Shown: piece by piece, positions 44,930 through 53,738 of the stretch
Position numbering within the stretch: position 1 is the stretch's first letter
How the letters are laid out: every line of letters starts with the position of its first letter
Source of the DNA: Pseudomonas putida
GTDB taxonomy: Bacteria > Pseudomonadota > Gammaproteobacteria > Pseudomonadales > Pseudomonadaceae
Length of the DNA stretch: 64,000 bases
Assembly (NCBI RefSeq): GCF_028682455.1
Contig: NZ_JANHLD010000001.1
Coordinates: 1 to 64,000 of the forward strand
Direction: 5' to 3'
Notes under the pieces: generated by a model
What the model was told of the DNA's origin: nothing
Database searches by the model: none
What the model saw: only the letters and a program-made list of their open reading frames with translations
Program-made: the position numbers and the translations under genes

Positions 44930-47017
44930 TCAGCGGTTGTTCTTGGCCACCGCCGAGTTCAACCCCAGGTAGTCGAGCAGAATACGCCCGGACTCCGTCA
45001 GGTAGGCGTCGTCTTCGGGCTTGGTATCGTCCGGCTCGACGGGCAGGGCGTCTTCGTCTTCCTTCTTCAGTTCCTTGAGCGGCTCTTCGCCCTTGGCCTT
45101 GCGACGGGTGTTCTCCAGGGCCAATTGCTTGCTTTCGATATCGGCATGCTGGGCGCGACGCTCGGCTTCGTTGAGGCTCACGGTTTTTTCGTTCATCAGC
45201 TTCTGGGTCAGCGCCAGGCGATCGCGGATGTAGACGAACTCCGGATCCTTGGCCGTACGGCTGTCGTGACGGGCCTTGAGCTGCGCCAGGAACGGTTTGA
45301 ACGGATCGACCGCAGGCTTGATGGCCGGGCGGATGGTGTCCCATGGCATGGCTTCGGGCAGGGCGCTCTCACCGATTTCCTTGGTGTCGATGATCGACGG
45401 GTAGTCGATGTCCGGCAACACGCCCTGGTGCTGGGTGCTCTGCCCGGAAACCCGGTAGAACTTGGCCAGGGTCAGCTTCAGCTCGCCATGGTTGAGTGGC
45501 TGGATAGTCTGCACGGTGCCCTTGCCGAAGGTCTGGCCGCCGAGAATCAATGCGCGGTGGTAGTCCTGCATGGCACCGGCGAAAATCTCCGAGGCCGAGG
45601 CCGAAAGGCGGTTGACCACCAGCGCCAGCGGGCCTTTGTAGAATGCGCCGTTGTTTTCGTCTTCAAGCACGTCGACGCGGCCGTCGCTGTTGCGTACCAG
45701 TACGGTCGGGCCCTTGTCGATGAACAGGCTGGTCAGCTCCGTGGCTTCCTGCAGGGAACCGCCGCCGTTGTTGCGCAGGTCGATGACCACGCCGTCGACT
45801 TTTTCCTTCTGCAGCTCGGTGAGCAGTTTTTTCACGTCGCGGGTGGTGCTCTTGTACTCCGGATCGCCGGCACGGAAGGCCTTGAAGTCCAGGTAGAAGG
45901 CTGGGATCTCGATGATGCCAAGCTTGTAGTCGCGCCCGTCCTGCTTGAGCTTGAGCACGGATTTCTTCGCGGCCTGCTCCTCGAGCTTAACGGCCTCGCG
46001 GGTGATCGGTACGATCTTGCTGGTCTGGTCGTTCGGCGCGTTGCTCGCCGGAATGACTTCAAGGCGAACCACCGAGCCTTTCGGGCCGCGGATCAGCTTG
46101 ACCACTTCATCCAGGCGCCAGCCGATGACATCGACCATTTCCTTGTCGCCCTGGGCCACGCCGATGATCTTGTCGGCAGGGGCCACTTGCTTGGTCTTGG
46201 CGGCAGGGCCGGCCGGCACCAGGCGCACGATCTTGACCAGGTCGTTGTCGCTTTGCAGCACGGCGCCGATACCTTCGAGCGACAGGCTCATGTTGATATC
46301 GAAGTTTTCCGCGTTGTCAGGCGACAGGTAGTTGGTGTGCGGGTCGTAGGACTGGGCGAAGGTGTTGATATAGGCCTGGAAGATGTCTTCGGCGCGAGTC
46401 TGGTCCAGGCGGGTGAGCTGGTTCTTGTAGCGCTTGGTCAGCAACTCCTGGATGGCCTTGGGCTCTTTGCCGGCGATCTTCAGGCGCAGCACTTCGTCCT
46501 TGACGCGTTTGCGCCACAGGTCGTCGAGTTCGGCCTGGTTCTTCAGCCACGGGGCGTCCTTGCGGTCGATCAGCAGGGTTTCCTTGGTGCTGAAGTCGAA
46601 GTTCTCGACACCTTTGTTCAATTCGGCCAGGGCGAAGTCCAGGCGCGATTTGACCCGATCCAGGTAACGCTTGTAGATGGTGAAGCCGGGGTCGAGGTTG
46701 CCGCTCTTGAGGAAGTCGTCGAACTGGGTCTTCCACTTGTCGAACTCGGCGATGTCGCTGGCCAGGAAGTAGCTGCGGGCCGGGTCGAGCAGCTTGATGT
46801 AGCTGTCGTAGATGATGACCGAGCGCGCGTCGTTGAGTGGTGGCTTGCTGTAGTGGTGGCGCTTGAGCAGCTCGACCACGTTGAGGCTGGCGACCACTTC
46901 GTCACGCCCGGGCTGGAGTTTGTCCCAGCTGTTGCTGGCCCATGCACTGCCCGCCAACGGCAGACTGCCCAGACCGATCAACAGGGCGAGGGTGGTGCTT
47001 GGCAGAAAATGCTTCAT
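44930..47017 (-). CDS. prc: Carboxy-terminal (tail-specific) protease Prc
   Basis: A 695-residue periplasmic S41 protease. The signal peptide is MKHFLPSTTLALLIGLGSLP ending AWA. An N-terminal helical region precedes a PDZ domain (SLEGIGAVLQ, RLVPAGPAAKT) and the catalytic domain with Ser in RLSASASEIFAGAMQDY and Lys in TFGKGTVQT; the C-terminal basic region resembles E. coli Prc (682 residues). In Pseudomonas this enzyme (AlgO) degrades truncated MucA and affects the AlgU response. The ATG at 47017 is chosen for the signal; 47050 is an alternative. A terminator-like hairpin lies upstream on its own strand. Confidence 0.9.
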   Translation of the reverse strand: MKHFLPSTTLALLIGLGSLPLAGSAWASNSWDKLQPGRDEVVASLNVVELLKRHHYSKPPLNDARSVIIYDSYIKLLDPARSYFLASDIAEFDKWKTQFDDFLKSGNLDPGFTIYKRYLDRVKSRLDFALAELNKGVENFDFSTKETLLIDRKDAPWLKNQAELDDLWRKRVKDEVLRLKIAGKEPKAIQELLTKRYKNQLTRLDQTRAEDIFQAYINTFAQSYDPHTNYLSPDNAENFDINMSLSLEGIGAVLQSDNDLVKIVRLVPAGPAAKTKQVAPADKIIGVAQGDKEMVDVIGWRLDEVVKLIRGPKGSVVRLEVIPASNAPNDQTSKIVPITREAVKLEEQAAKKSVLKLKQDGRDYKLGIIEIPAFYLDFKAFRAGDPEYKSTTRDVKKLLTELQKEKVDGVVIDLRNNGGGSLQEATELTSLFIDKGPTVLVRNSDGRVDVLEDENNGAFYKGPLALVVNRLSASASEIFAGAMQDYHRALILGGQTFGKGTVQTIQPLNHGELKLTLAKFYRVSGQSTQHQGVLPDIDYPSIIDTKEIGESALPEAMPWDTIRPAIKPAVDPFKPFLAQLKARHDSRTAKDPEFVYIRDRLALTQKLMNEKTVSLNEAERRAQHADIESKQLALENTRRKAKGEEPLKELKKEDEDALPVEPDDTKPEDDAYLTESGRILLDYLGLNSAVAKNNR

Positions 47018-47100
47018 GCTGATTCGACGTAGGGACAATTGATCACGCATATTAGGCCGTCTTTGGATTCGCCGGTTCCATGAAAACCGGACGCATAATG

Positions 47101-47130
47101 CAAAAAGCCCGGGGCTACAGCTCCCGGGCT
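47101..47130 (-). terminator. Terminator-like hairpin upstream of prc (minus strand)
   Basis: On the minus strand AGCCCGGG pairs with CCCGGGCT (47106-47130) and is followed by TTTTTG. It lies between the divergent prc and quinone oxidoreductase genes, before prc, so it either blocks antisense transcripts from the right or acts as an attenuator in a long prc leader. A second stem CCGGTT/AACCGG lies at 47072-47090. Confidence 0.6.
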
Positions 47131-47157
47131 CAGTCATGACTCAACTATGGAGGCACT

Positions 47158-48120
47158 GTGAAAGCATTGCAAGGCGTTGACGGACATGTGGAGTGGGTTG
47201 CGACGACAAGTCCAGCCTGCGATATCGGTCAAGTACGAATTCGCGTGGCCGCAGCCGGCCTCAATCGCGCCGACCTGCTGCAACGTGCCGGGCACTATCC
47301 ACCGCCTCCGGGGGCCAGCGAGTTCCTGGGCCTGGAATGCTCCGGTGTGATCAGCGAAGTTGGCGCAGGGTCGTCCTGGCAGGTGGGGGATCGCGTCTGT
47401 GCCCTTTTGGCCGGTGGCGGCATGGCCGAGGAAGTGGTGGTCGATGCGCGCCACGTGCTGCCGGTACCCGAGGGCCTGAGCCTGGTAGAGGCCGCCGCGA
47501 TCCCGGAAGTGTATGCCACCGCCTGGCTCAACCTGTTCCAGCTGGCCGGGCTCAAGCCGGGTGAAAAGGTGCTGTTGCACGCCGGCGCCAGCGGCGTGGG
47601 GTCGGCGGCGATCCAGCTGTGCAAGGCGTTTGGCAATCCGTGCTGGGTGAGTGTCGGCTCGGCCGAACGTCTGGCCTACTGCGAGTCGCTCGGTGCCAGC
47701 GCGGGGGTGGTGCGCGGTGACGACCTCGACAGCCTGAATGACTTCGGCCCATTCGATGTGATCCTCGACCCGGTCGGTGCCAGTTATGCCGAGCTCAACC
47801 TCAAGCTGCTGGCCCGTGACGGGCGCTGGGTGATCATTGGCTTGATGGGCGGGCGCAAGGCGGAGCTGGACATGGCGCAATTGCTGGTCAAGCGCGTGCA
47901 GGTGGTGGGCTCGACCCTGCGCACCCGCGACGATCAGTTCAAGGCCGATTTGCTCAGCGATCTGGGGCAACAGGTGTGGCCGTTGTTCACCGAAGGCCGG
48001 CTCAAGCCGCAATTGGCCAAGGCCTATCCGGTCAAGGATGCCGAGGCAGCGTTTGCCGAACTGGCGAGCAACCAGGTGTCGGGCAAGCTGGTACTGCTGA
48101 TCGACGAAAGCCTGGTGTAG
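47158..48120 (+). CDS. NAD(P)H:quinone oxidoreductase, zinc-binding dehydrogenase superfamily (PIG3-like)
   Basis: A 320-residue medium-chain dehydrogenase/reductase of the quinone oxidoreductase/PIG3 branch. The N-terminal catalytic domain (AAAGLNRADLLQRAGHYPPPPGAS) lacks zinc ligands; the Rossmann domain has LLHAGASGVGSAAIQLCKAFG. It should reduce quinones one electron at a time with NADPH. The start is GTG at 47158 with GGAGG at 47149-47153. It is divergent from prc. Confidence 0.88.
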   Translation: MKALQGVDGHVEWVATTSPACDIGQVRIRVAAAGLNRADLLQRAGHYPPPPGASEFLGLECSGVISEVGAGSSWQVGDRVCALLAGGGMAEEVVVDARHVLPVPEGLSLVEAAAIPEVYATAWLNLFQLAGLKPGEKVLLHAGASGVGSAAIQLCKAFGNPCWVSVGSAERLAYCESLGASAGVVRGDDLDSLNDFGPFDVILDPVGASYAELNLKLLARDGRWVIIGLMGGRKAELDMAQLLVKRVQVVGSTLRTRDDQFKADLLSDLGQQVWPLFTEGRLKPQLAKAYPVKDAEAAFAELASNQVSGKLVLLIDESLV

Positions 48121-48129
48121 CCAGGCTAC

Positions 48130-48181
48130 TCGCGGGGCAAGCCCGCTCCTGCCGCTGTGTAGGAGCGGGCTTGCCCCGCGA
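48130..48181. repeat. REP pair (inverted), Pseudomonas type
   Basis: TCGCGGGGCAAGCCCGCTCC begins at 48130 and GGAGCGGGCTTGCCCCGCGA ends at 48181. It lies between the convergent oxidoreductase and HAD phosphatase genes, starting 10 bases after the former's stop. Confidence 0.92.
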
Positions 48182-48191
48182 TGCGTTTTCC

Positions 48192-48845
48192 TCAAGTCCA
48201 AGCATGAATCGGCCAGCCGTTCTTCTCGGCATGTTCGCGCAAAACCGGATCAGGATTGACCACATGCGGGTGATCCACCTTCACCAGCAGGGGCAGGTCG
48301 TTGCGTGAATCGGAGTAGAAACTCGCCCCTTCCAGGTTTTCTTCTTCCTGGTCCAGCCACTCCAGCAGGCGGGTGATCTTGCCTTCGCGGTAGGTCAGCA
48401 CGCCGCTGGTCTTGCCGGTATACACGCCATTGTCGACCTCCAGGTTGATGCCCAGGTATTCGTCGATGCCCAGGCGCGCTGCGATCGGCCCCACCAGGTG
48501 GGTGCCGGAGGCGGAGATCACCAGGATTCGGTCGCCTTTCTTGCGATGCTCGGCAATGCACCGGCAGGCGTCGCTGAAGATGATCGGCTCGATGAAGTCC
48601 TCGACCCAGGGTTCCACCAGGTGCTCGACTTCTTCCAGGGTGCGTCCGGCCACCGGCTCCAGGCTGAAGGCCATGTAGTCTTCCATCGCCAGGTGTCCCT
48701 TGCCGTAGGCATCCATCAGTTCGCGGTCGCGCCGCAGGAAGGACTCACCGTCGACCCATCCAAGGCGGGCCATCTGTTCGCTCCACAAGGAGGCGCAATC
48801 GCCGTGGATCAGGGTTTCGTCCAGATCGAAAATCGCTAGTGCCAT
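48192..48845 (-). CDS. HAD-IB family hydrolase (SerB/CicA-like phosphatase)
   Basis: A 217-residue cytosolic HAD phosphatase: the nucleophile motif AIFDLDETLIHGD is near residue 5, the second motif is VISASGTHLVGP, and the third is FYSDSRNDLPLL. The helical cap between them marks subfamily IB (phosphoserine-phosphatase-like). The substrate is unknown. The ATG at 48845 gives MALAIFDLDETL; the frame extends 39 codons upstream into the ABC ATPase gene and is rejected. It starts 25 bases after the ABC ATPase stop in the same direction, so it may belong to that operon. Confidence 0.87.
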   Translation of the reverse strand: MALAIFDLDETLIHGDCASLWSEQMARLGWVDGESFLRRDRELMDAYGKGHLAMEDYMAFSLEPVAGRTLEEVEHLVEPWVEDFIEPIIFSDACRCIAEHRKKGDRILVISASGTHLVGPIAARLGIDEYLGINLEVDNGVYTGKTSGVLTYREGKITRLLEWLDQEEENLEGASFYSDSRNDLPLLVKVDHPHVVNPDPVLREHAEKNGWPIHAWT

Positions 48846-48870
48846 GTTCAGAAAAACTCCTGTGCAACCC

Positions 48871-49860
48871 TCAGGCGACTTCGCAGAGGGCGGTGGGATC
48901 GATCGACAAGGATACCCGCTGGCCGTCTGCGTGCAGATCGGCAGACGAGCGGTTGAGTACATCGACCAACAACTCTACCCCGCGGGCTTCGATCCGGTAG
49001 CGGATCACATTGCCGAGCAGGCTGTGGCTGCGCACCAGGCCTTCCAGCTCTCCGGTCAGGCTCAGGGCGATGGCTTCCGGGCGAATCGCCAGGCGGCTGC
49101 TGACCGGGCGCTGCAGCAGGCGGCTGGCGCTGTCGGCGTCGAGCAGGTTGTAGTTGCCGATGAAGCCTGCCGCGAACACATCCACGGGGGCTGTGTAGAG
49201 GGTTTCGGCATCGCCGCTCTGGACGATGCGACCCTGGTTCATCAGGAAGATGCGGTCGGACATGGTCAGCGCTTCTTCCTGGTCGTGGGTGACGAAGATA
49301 GTGGTCAGGCCCAGTTCACGCTGGATCTGGCGGATCTGTTCGCGCAGGTGTTTGCGGATCCGGGCATCCAGTGCCGACAGCGGCTCGTCGAGCAGCAGCA
49401 GGCGCGGGCGGGTGACCAGCGAGCGGGCCAGGGCCACGCGCTGGCACTGGCCGCCAGACAGCTGGTGCGGGTAGCGGCTGGCAAAATCCTGCAGCTCGAC
49501 CAGTTGCAATACCTCGCGAACCCGGCTGCGGCTGTCGTCGGCATTGACCTTCTGCATGCGCAGGCCAAAGGCGACGTTCTGCTCCACGGTCATGTTGGGG
49601 AATAGCGCGTAGCTCTGGAACACCATGCCGATCCCGCGCTTTTGCGGGCTAAGGGGTACCAGATCGTTACCGTCGAGGAGGATCTGGCCGCTGTCCACGG
49701 CCGTCAAGCCGGCGATGCAGCGCAGCAAGGTGGATTTGCCGCAGCCCGAGGGGCCCAGCAGGGTGACGAATTCACCGCGCTCGATCTGGCAATTGATGTC
49801 GGTAAACACAGGGCTTGCGCCGTAGCTTTTCTGCAGATTCTGTACGCTGACAAAGCTCAT
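48871..49860 (-). CDS. ABC transporter ATP-binding protein
   Basis: A 329-residue ATPase with Walker A LLGPSGCGKSTLL, signature LSGGQCQRVALARSL, Walker B LLLLDEPLSALD and a C-terminal TOBE-like domain. It belongs to the spermidine/iron/phosphonate import group (PotA/FbpC/PhnT-like). It energises the two permeases encoded directly upstream; its ATG overlaps the stop of the second permease by one base. Confidence 0.92.
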   Translation of the reverse strand: MSFVSVQNLQKSYGASPVFTDINCQIERGEFVTLLGPSGCGKSTLLRCIAGLTAVDSGQILLDGNDLVPLSPQKRGIGMVFQSYALFPNMTVEQNVAFGLRMQKVNADDSRSRVREVLQLVELQDFASRYPHQLSGGQCQRVALARSLVTRPRLLLLDEPLSALDARIRKHLREQIRQIQRELGLTTIFVTHDQEEALTMSDRIFLMNQGRIVQSGDAETLYTAPVDVFAAGFIGNYNLLDADSASRLLQRPVSSRLAIRPEAIALSLTGELEGLVRSHSLLGNVIRYRIEARGVELLVDVLNRSSADLHADGQRVSLSIDPTALCEVA

Positions 49861-50657
49861 CAGGACTTGTCCTTGTTCAGGCGGTTGGCTGCCCAGGTCA
49901 GCACCAGCACAAAGAGGAAATAGGAAATCACCAGGGCGCTGTTGAAGTGGCCACTGCTATTGCGCATGTTGTTCAGGTAAACCTGCAGGGTTTCGTAGCG
50001 GGTACCCACCAGCAGGTTGGCGAACACGAATTCGCCGAACAGGAACGAGAACGACAACAGCAAGGCCACCAGCAGGCCCTTGCGCAGGTTGGGCAGCACG
50101 ACCAGGAACGCGGCCTGGAAGGTGCTGGCGCCCAGCAGTTGGGCGGCGTCCATGAGGTCGCGCAGGTTGATCGCCTGCAGGTTGTTGGTAATGGCCCGGT
50201 ACATGAACGGCAGGGCCACGGTGAAGTAGCAGCCGATCAGGATCCACGGGGTGCCGACCATTGCCATCGGGCCTGAGCCATACAGTTGCAGCAGGCCTAC
50301 CGACGACACCACGGGCGGTACCGCGAAGGGCAGCAGGATGAGAATGTTCATCAGCGCATCGAGCCGCGGGAAGTGATAGTGCACCACGAACAACAGCGGC
50401 AGGATCAGCAGCACCGATAGCAACAGCGCACCGACGCACACCAGCAGCGACTGCCCGAAGGCCGCCAGAAAGCGAGGGTCGCTCCAGAGCGCCAGGTACC
50501 ACTTGAAGGTCAGGCCACTGGGCAGCAGGCTCGCCGACCAGCTGGTGGCCAGGGAATAGAGCAGGGTGCCGGCCAGTGGCAACAACAGGATCAGGAACAG
50601 CAGGTAGACCATCAGGCGGTGGTAGAGGCGGGCAGTGCCCGTTTCAGCGCGCGACAT
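49860..50657 (-). CDS. ABC transporter permease (second)
   Basis: A 265-residue inner membrane permease with about six membrane segments. The EAA-like cytoplasmic loop is LRDLMDAAQLLGASTFQAAFLVVLPNLRKG, which contacts the ATPase. It resembles PotC/PhnV-type permeases. It overlaps the first permease gene by 14 bases and the ATPase gene by 1 base, so the subunits are probably translated in coupled fashion. Confidence 0.9.
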   Translation of the reverse strand: MSRAETGTARLYHRLMVYLLFLILLLPLAGTLLYSLATSWSASLLPSGLTFKWYLALWSDPRFLAAFGQSLLVCVGALLLSVLLILPLLFVVHYHFPRLDALMNILILLPFAVPPVVSSVGLLQLYGSGPMAMVGTPWILIGCYFTVALPFMYRAITNNLQAINLRDLMDAAQLLGASTFQAAFLVVLPNLRKGLLVALLLSFSFLFGEFVFANLLVGTRYETLQVYLNNMRNSSGHFNSALVISYFLFVLVLTWAANRLNKDKS

Positions 50658-51486
50658 GGTAGCTCCTCTTCAACAGCCATTGATGGACGACGGTCACCAG
50701 GGTCATCAGCCCCACCAGGATCATTGCCAGGGCGCTGGCCAGGTTCGGGTCAAGGGAGATGTCCCCCGCCACCAGCGCGGCAATACGGATGGGCAGCACG
50801 TTGAAGTTGCCTGTGGTCAGCGCATAGACCGTCGCGTAGGCGCCCAGCGCATTGGCCAGAAGAATCACGAAGGTGCCCAGCAGGGCCGGGGCCAGCACCG
50901 GCAGGCCGATAAGCCGCCAGTATTGCCAGGCGTTGGCGCCGAGCAGCTCGGCCGACTCGCGCCAGTCTTCGCGCAGGGCGTCGAAGGCGGGGTAGAGCAG
51001 CAGCACCCCGAGGGGAATCTGGAAATAGGTGTAGAGAATGATCAGGCCGGTTTTCGAATAGAGGTTGAAGTCTTCGATGATCCCGGCCTGTTTCAGCAGC
51101 AAGGTCAACGCACCGTTGAACCCGAGCAGGATGATGAAGGCGAAGGCCAGCGGAACCCCGGCAAAGTTGCTGGTCATGTTGGCGAAGGCGTTGACGAAGT
51201 CGCGCAGGCGTGAGTCGACCTTGCGCAGGGAATAGCTGCCGAGAATGGCGATCAGGATGCCGAACACGCTCGACCAGAAACTGATCTCAAGGCTGTGCTG
51301 GATGGCCTGGCGATAGAACCTGGAGCTGAACACCTTGCTGAAGTTTTCCAGGCCCCAACCGCTTTCGGCCTGCAGGCTGTGAATCGCCACCCAGGCCAGC
51401 GGGGCAATCTGGAAAACGATGAAGAACAGCGCAAATGGCAGCAAGAACAGCGACGCCAGCCACCGTGTGCGTTTGATCGAGTTCAC
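50644..51486 (-). CDS. ABC transporter permease (first)
   Basis: A 280-residue permease with about six membrane segments (LASLFLLPFALFFIVFQIAPLAW first) and an EAA loop LREDWRESAELLGANAWQYWRLIGLPVLAPAL. It pairs with the following permease. The start is GTG at 51486, which overlaps the stop of the phosphatase gene as GTGA; the longer frame to 51552 lies inside the phosphatase gene and is rejected. Confidence 0.9.
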   Translation of the reverse strand: MNSIKRTRWLASLFLLPFALFFIVFQIAPLAWVAIHSLQAESGWGLENFSKVFSSRFYRQAIQHSLEISFWSSVFGILIAILGSYSLRKVDSRLRDFVNAFANMTSNFAGVPLAFAFIILLGFNGALTLLLKQAGIIEDFNLYSKTGLIILYTYFQIPLGVLLLYPAFDALREDWRESAELLGANAWQYWRLIGLPVLAPALLGTFVILLANALGAYATVYALTTGNFNVLPIRIAALVAGDISLDPNLASALAMILVGLMTLVTVVHQWLLKRSYHVAR

Positions 51487-52289
51487 TTGAGCAGCTCCCG
51501 GCACACCGGCTTGTCGTGGGGTACGCCGAGCAGCTCGCAGATCGTCCCGCACAGGTCGGTCTGCAGGGGTTTGGCGGCCGGATCGAGGCTGAAGGCATCC
51601 CCGAAGACGAACAGCGGTACCTCGCGTTCTTCCGCCAGCAAGCCATTGTGCGAGCGGTCGTTGTTCATGCCGTGGTCGGCCGTGACGATTACCTGGTAAC
51701 CCTCATGCAGCCAGGTGTGCAGGTAGTCGGCCAGGAGGATGTCGGCGCTGCGGGCGCTATTGCGGTACTGGCTGCTGTCCAGGCCATGGCGGTGGCCGGC
51801 GTCGTCGATGTTCATCGGGTGCACCAGCAGGAAGTTCGGGGCATGGCGACGGCGCAGGTACTCGGCGTCGGCGAACAGGTGCGAGTCGGGGTAGTGGTCG
51901 GCGTAGTAGAACAGGCCGTGCTGGATTGGCAGCTTGGGGGCATGGGTGTGGCGGTCGCGCAGCGGGTCGAAGGGGGAGCGGTTGTACAGCTCGCTGACCC
52001 AGTGATAGGCCGCCGCCGCTGTGCCCAGGCCGGCTTCGCGGGCGTAGTGGAAGATACTGCGCTGGGTCGACAGACGGGTCACGTTGTTGTGCACGATGCC
52101 GCTGTCGATCGGAGGTACGCCGGTCAGGATGCATTCGTACAGGGGGCGCGACAGTGCCGGCAGTTCGCACTCAAGGCGATACAGGGCGGCGCGGTCGGCT
52201 TCGACATAGGCGTGCAGATGGCCCATGGCGTGGTGGGCGACCTGATGGTTGAGACCATCGAGCAAGACCAGGATGACGTTGTGGTTCAT
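51483..52289 (-). CDS. Alkaline phosphatase superfamily hydrolase, cytoplasmic
   Basis: A 268-residue metal-dependent hydrolase of the nucleotide pyrophosphatase/phosphodiesterase branch. Metal-binding blocks are ILVLLDGLNHQ at the N-terminus, NIDDAGHRHG near residue 162 and VTADHGMNND near residue 202. The usual nucleophile position has LSRPLYECILTG, so Ser or Thr here is plausible. No signal peptide is present, so it acts after uptake. It is embedded between the binding-protein and permease genes of an ABC importer and overlaps the permease by 4 bases. Phosphonoacetate hydrolase belongs to this superfamily, which hints at a phosphonate or phosphodiester substrate. Confidence 0.83.
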   Translation of the reverse strand: MNHNVILVLLDGLNHQVAHHAMGHLHAYVEADRAALYRLECELPALSRPLYECILTGVPPIDSGIVHNNVTRLSTQRSIFHYAREAGLGTAAAAYHWVSELYNRSPFDPLRDRHTHAPKLPIQHGLFYYADHYPDSHLFADAEYLRRRHAPNFLLVHPMNIDDAGHRHGLDSSQYRNSARSADILLADYLHTWLHEGYQVIVTADHGMNNDRSHNGLLAEEREVPLFVFGDAFSLDPAAKPLQTDLCGTICELLGVPHDKPVCRELLK

Positions 52290-52319
52290 GGTTTCTCCGG
52301 ATTAAGCGGCGGCCTTGTT

Positions 52320-52369
52320 GCCGGCAGCGCCGGCTCCCACGATAGATTGTGGGTGCCGGTGTTGCCGGC
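52320..52369 (-). other. Large hairpin between binding-protein and phosphatase genes
   Basis: GCCGGCAGCGCCGGCTCCCAC pairs almost fully with GTGGGTGCCGGTGTTGCCGGC around an 8-base loop. It lies 12 bases after the binding-protein stop and 31 bases before the phosphatase start. Hairpins here usually stabilise the binding-protein mRNA and lower expression of the downstream genes. There is no T-tract. Confidence 0.7.
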
Positions 52370-52381
52370 GCCTGGAAAGGC

Positions 52382-53446
52382 TTACTCCATCTCGATGATC
52401 ACTTGCTCCTGCCACATCTGCGGCAATTTCTTGGAGGTCGCTTCCCAGGCCGCGGCATCCTTGATCGGCTGCACCGCCTTGTACTGCTCGTTGGGCAGCA
52501 GCTTGGCCTGTACATCCGCCGGCAGCTTCAGGTGTTCGGCGCGGATCGGCCGGGCGTGGCCGATGGCAAGGTTGGTCTGCCCGGCATCGCTGAAGATGTA
52601 CTCGCGGGTCAGCTTGGCGGCGTTGGGGTTCTTCGCATACTTGTTGATGATGGTGGTGTAGCCGGAAATGACCGAGCCATCGGAAGGAATCAGCACTTCG
52701 AAGCGGTTGGGGTCGATCTGCTGGCGGTAGCTCAGGCCGTTGAAGTCCCACACCACGCCCACCTCGATTTCACCTTTTTCCAGGGTCTGGATGGTCGGGT
52801 TGGCCAGCGACAGGCGTTTTTGCTGGGCAAGTTTGGTGAACAGCTGGAGGCCCGGCTCGATGTTCTTTTCGTCGCCCTTGTAGGCGATGGCGGCCGCAAG
52901 TACACCGTTGGCGGCCTGGGCGGCAGTGCCGACGTCGCCGATGGCGACCTTGTACTTGCCTTTTTCCAGGTCATGCCAGGTTTTGGGCATGTCGGCTTCT
53001 TTCACCAACTGCTTGTTGATGATGAAGGCGATGCTGCCGGTATAGGCCAGGGCCCAATGACCGTCCTCGTCCTTGGCCCAGGCCGGTATCTGCTCCCAGG
53101 TGCTGGGCTTGTAGGGCTGGGTCACGCCCTTGGCCACGGCAATCGGGCCGAAGGCGGCACCCACGTCACCGATGTCGGCGCTGGCGTTGTCTTTCTCGGC
53201 GTCGAACTTGGCCACTTCCTGGGCCGAACTCATGTCGGTGTCCATGTGCTTGAGGCCGTATTTCTTCGCCAGGTCCTCCCAGGTGCCTTTCCAGTTGGCC
53301 CAGGCATCGGGCATGCCCACGCTGTTCACGGCGCCCTCTTTACGGGCGGCGTCCTCCAGGGCCTTGAGGTCGGTGCCGGCAGCCATGGCCGAAGTACACA
53401 GGGCGATGGTCGAGCCTAGCAGTGATGCCAGAAAAAGCTGTTTCAT
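52382..53446 (-). CDS. ABC transporter periplasmic substrate-binding protein
   Basis: A 354-residue type 2 binding protein with signal peptide ending SAMA and a ferric/2-aminoethylphosphonate/polyamine-like fold: ARKEGAVNSVGMPDAWANWKG, ADIGDVGAAFGP, LAYTGSIAFIINKQLVKEADMPKTWHDL, GEIEVGVVWDFNGLSYR. The ligand cannot be read from sequence. It opens the minus-strand operon; an operator-like palindrome lies 66 bases upstream. Confidence 0.88.
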   Translation of the reverse strand: MKQLFLASLLGSTIALCTSAMAAGTDLKALEDAARKEGAVNSVGMPDAWANWKGTWEDLAKKYGLKHMDTDMSSAQEVAKFDAEKDNASADIGDVGAAFGPIAVAKGVTQPYKPSTWEQIPAWAKDEDGHWALAYTGSIAFIINKQLVKEADMPKTWHDLEKGKYKVAIGDVGTAAQAANGVLAAAIAYKGDEKNIEPGLQLFTKLAQQKRLSLANPTIQTLEKGEIEVGVVWDFNGLSYRQQIDPNRFEVLIPSDGSVISGYTTIINKYAKNPNAAKLTREYIFSDAGQTNLAIGHARPIRAEHLKLPADVQAKLLPNEQYKAVQPIKDAAAWEATSKKLPQMWQEQVIIEME

Positions 53447-53511
53447 CCGAAGCTCCTTGGTGGGTGCCTTGCAAAACGCGAATTGTGGTGTTGGACGTAA
53501 TTGCGATTCGG

Positions 53512-53525
53512 TTGGTCTAGGTCAG
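53512..53525. promoter_or_regulatory. GntR/UTRA operator candidate before the ABC operon
   Basis: TTGGTCTAGGTCAG shares 10 of 14 positions with the perfect palindrome at 53711-53724, including the central CTAG core and TGG/CAG ends. It is 66 bases upstream of the binding-protein ATG. Confidence 0.5.
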
Positions 53526-53710
53526 CAATACCTGAGCCAAGGTAGGCCGGGTGCATGACAATTTGATGTCCAAGCCGGCGCTCGGCCAGGGCCTGCGCCC
53601 CTGAAAATCAAGCGTAGACCACCCTGGCTGTCATCTGGCATTCATCTGTATTGCCTAGGCTTGTTCTATTCTCATAGCCCTGAAAGCGCCAATTGGGTGC
53701 GCTGCCGGTG

Positions 53711-53724
53711 CTGGACTAGTCCAG
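53711..53724. promoter_or_regulatory. GntR/UTRA operator candidate before the regulator gene
   Basis: CTGGACTAGTCCAG is a perfect 14-bp palindrome ending 14 bases before the ATG of the GntR gene. Its TGG..CTAG..CCA pattern resembles operators of HutC/PhnR-type GntR proteins. Autoregulation is inferred. Confidence 0.65.
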
Positions 53725-53738
53725 ATAGGTAACCTTTG

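Noticed and set aside
47101..47137. Extension of Prc to an ATG at 47137
   Set aside because: The extra 40 residues are encoded by the hairpin region and would bury the signal peptide.
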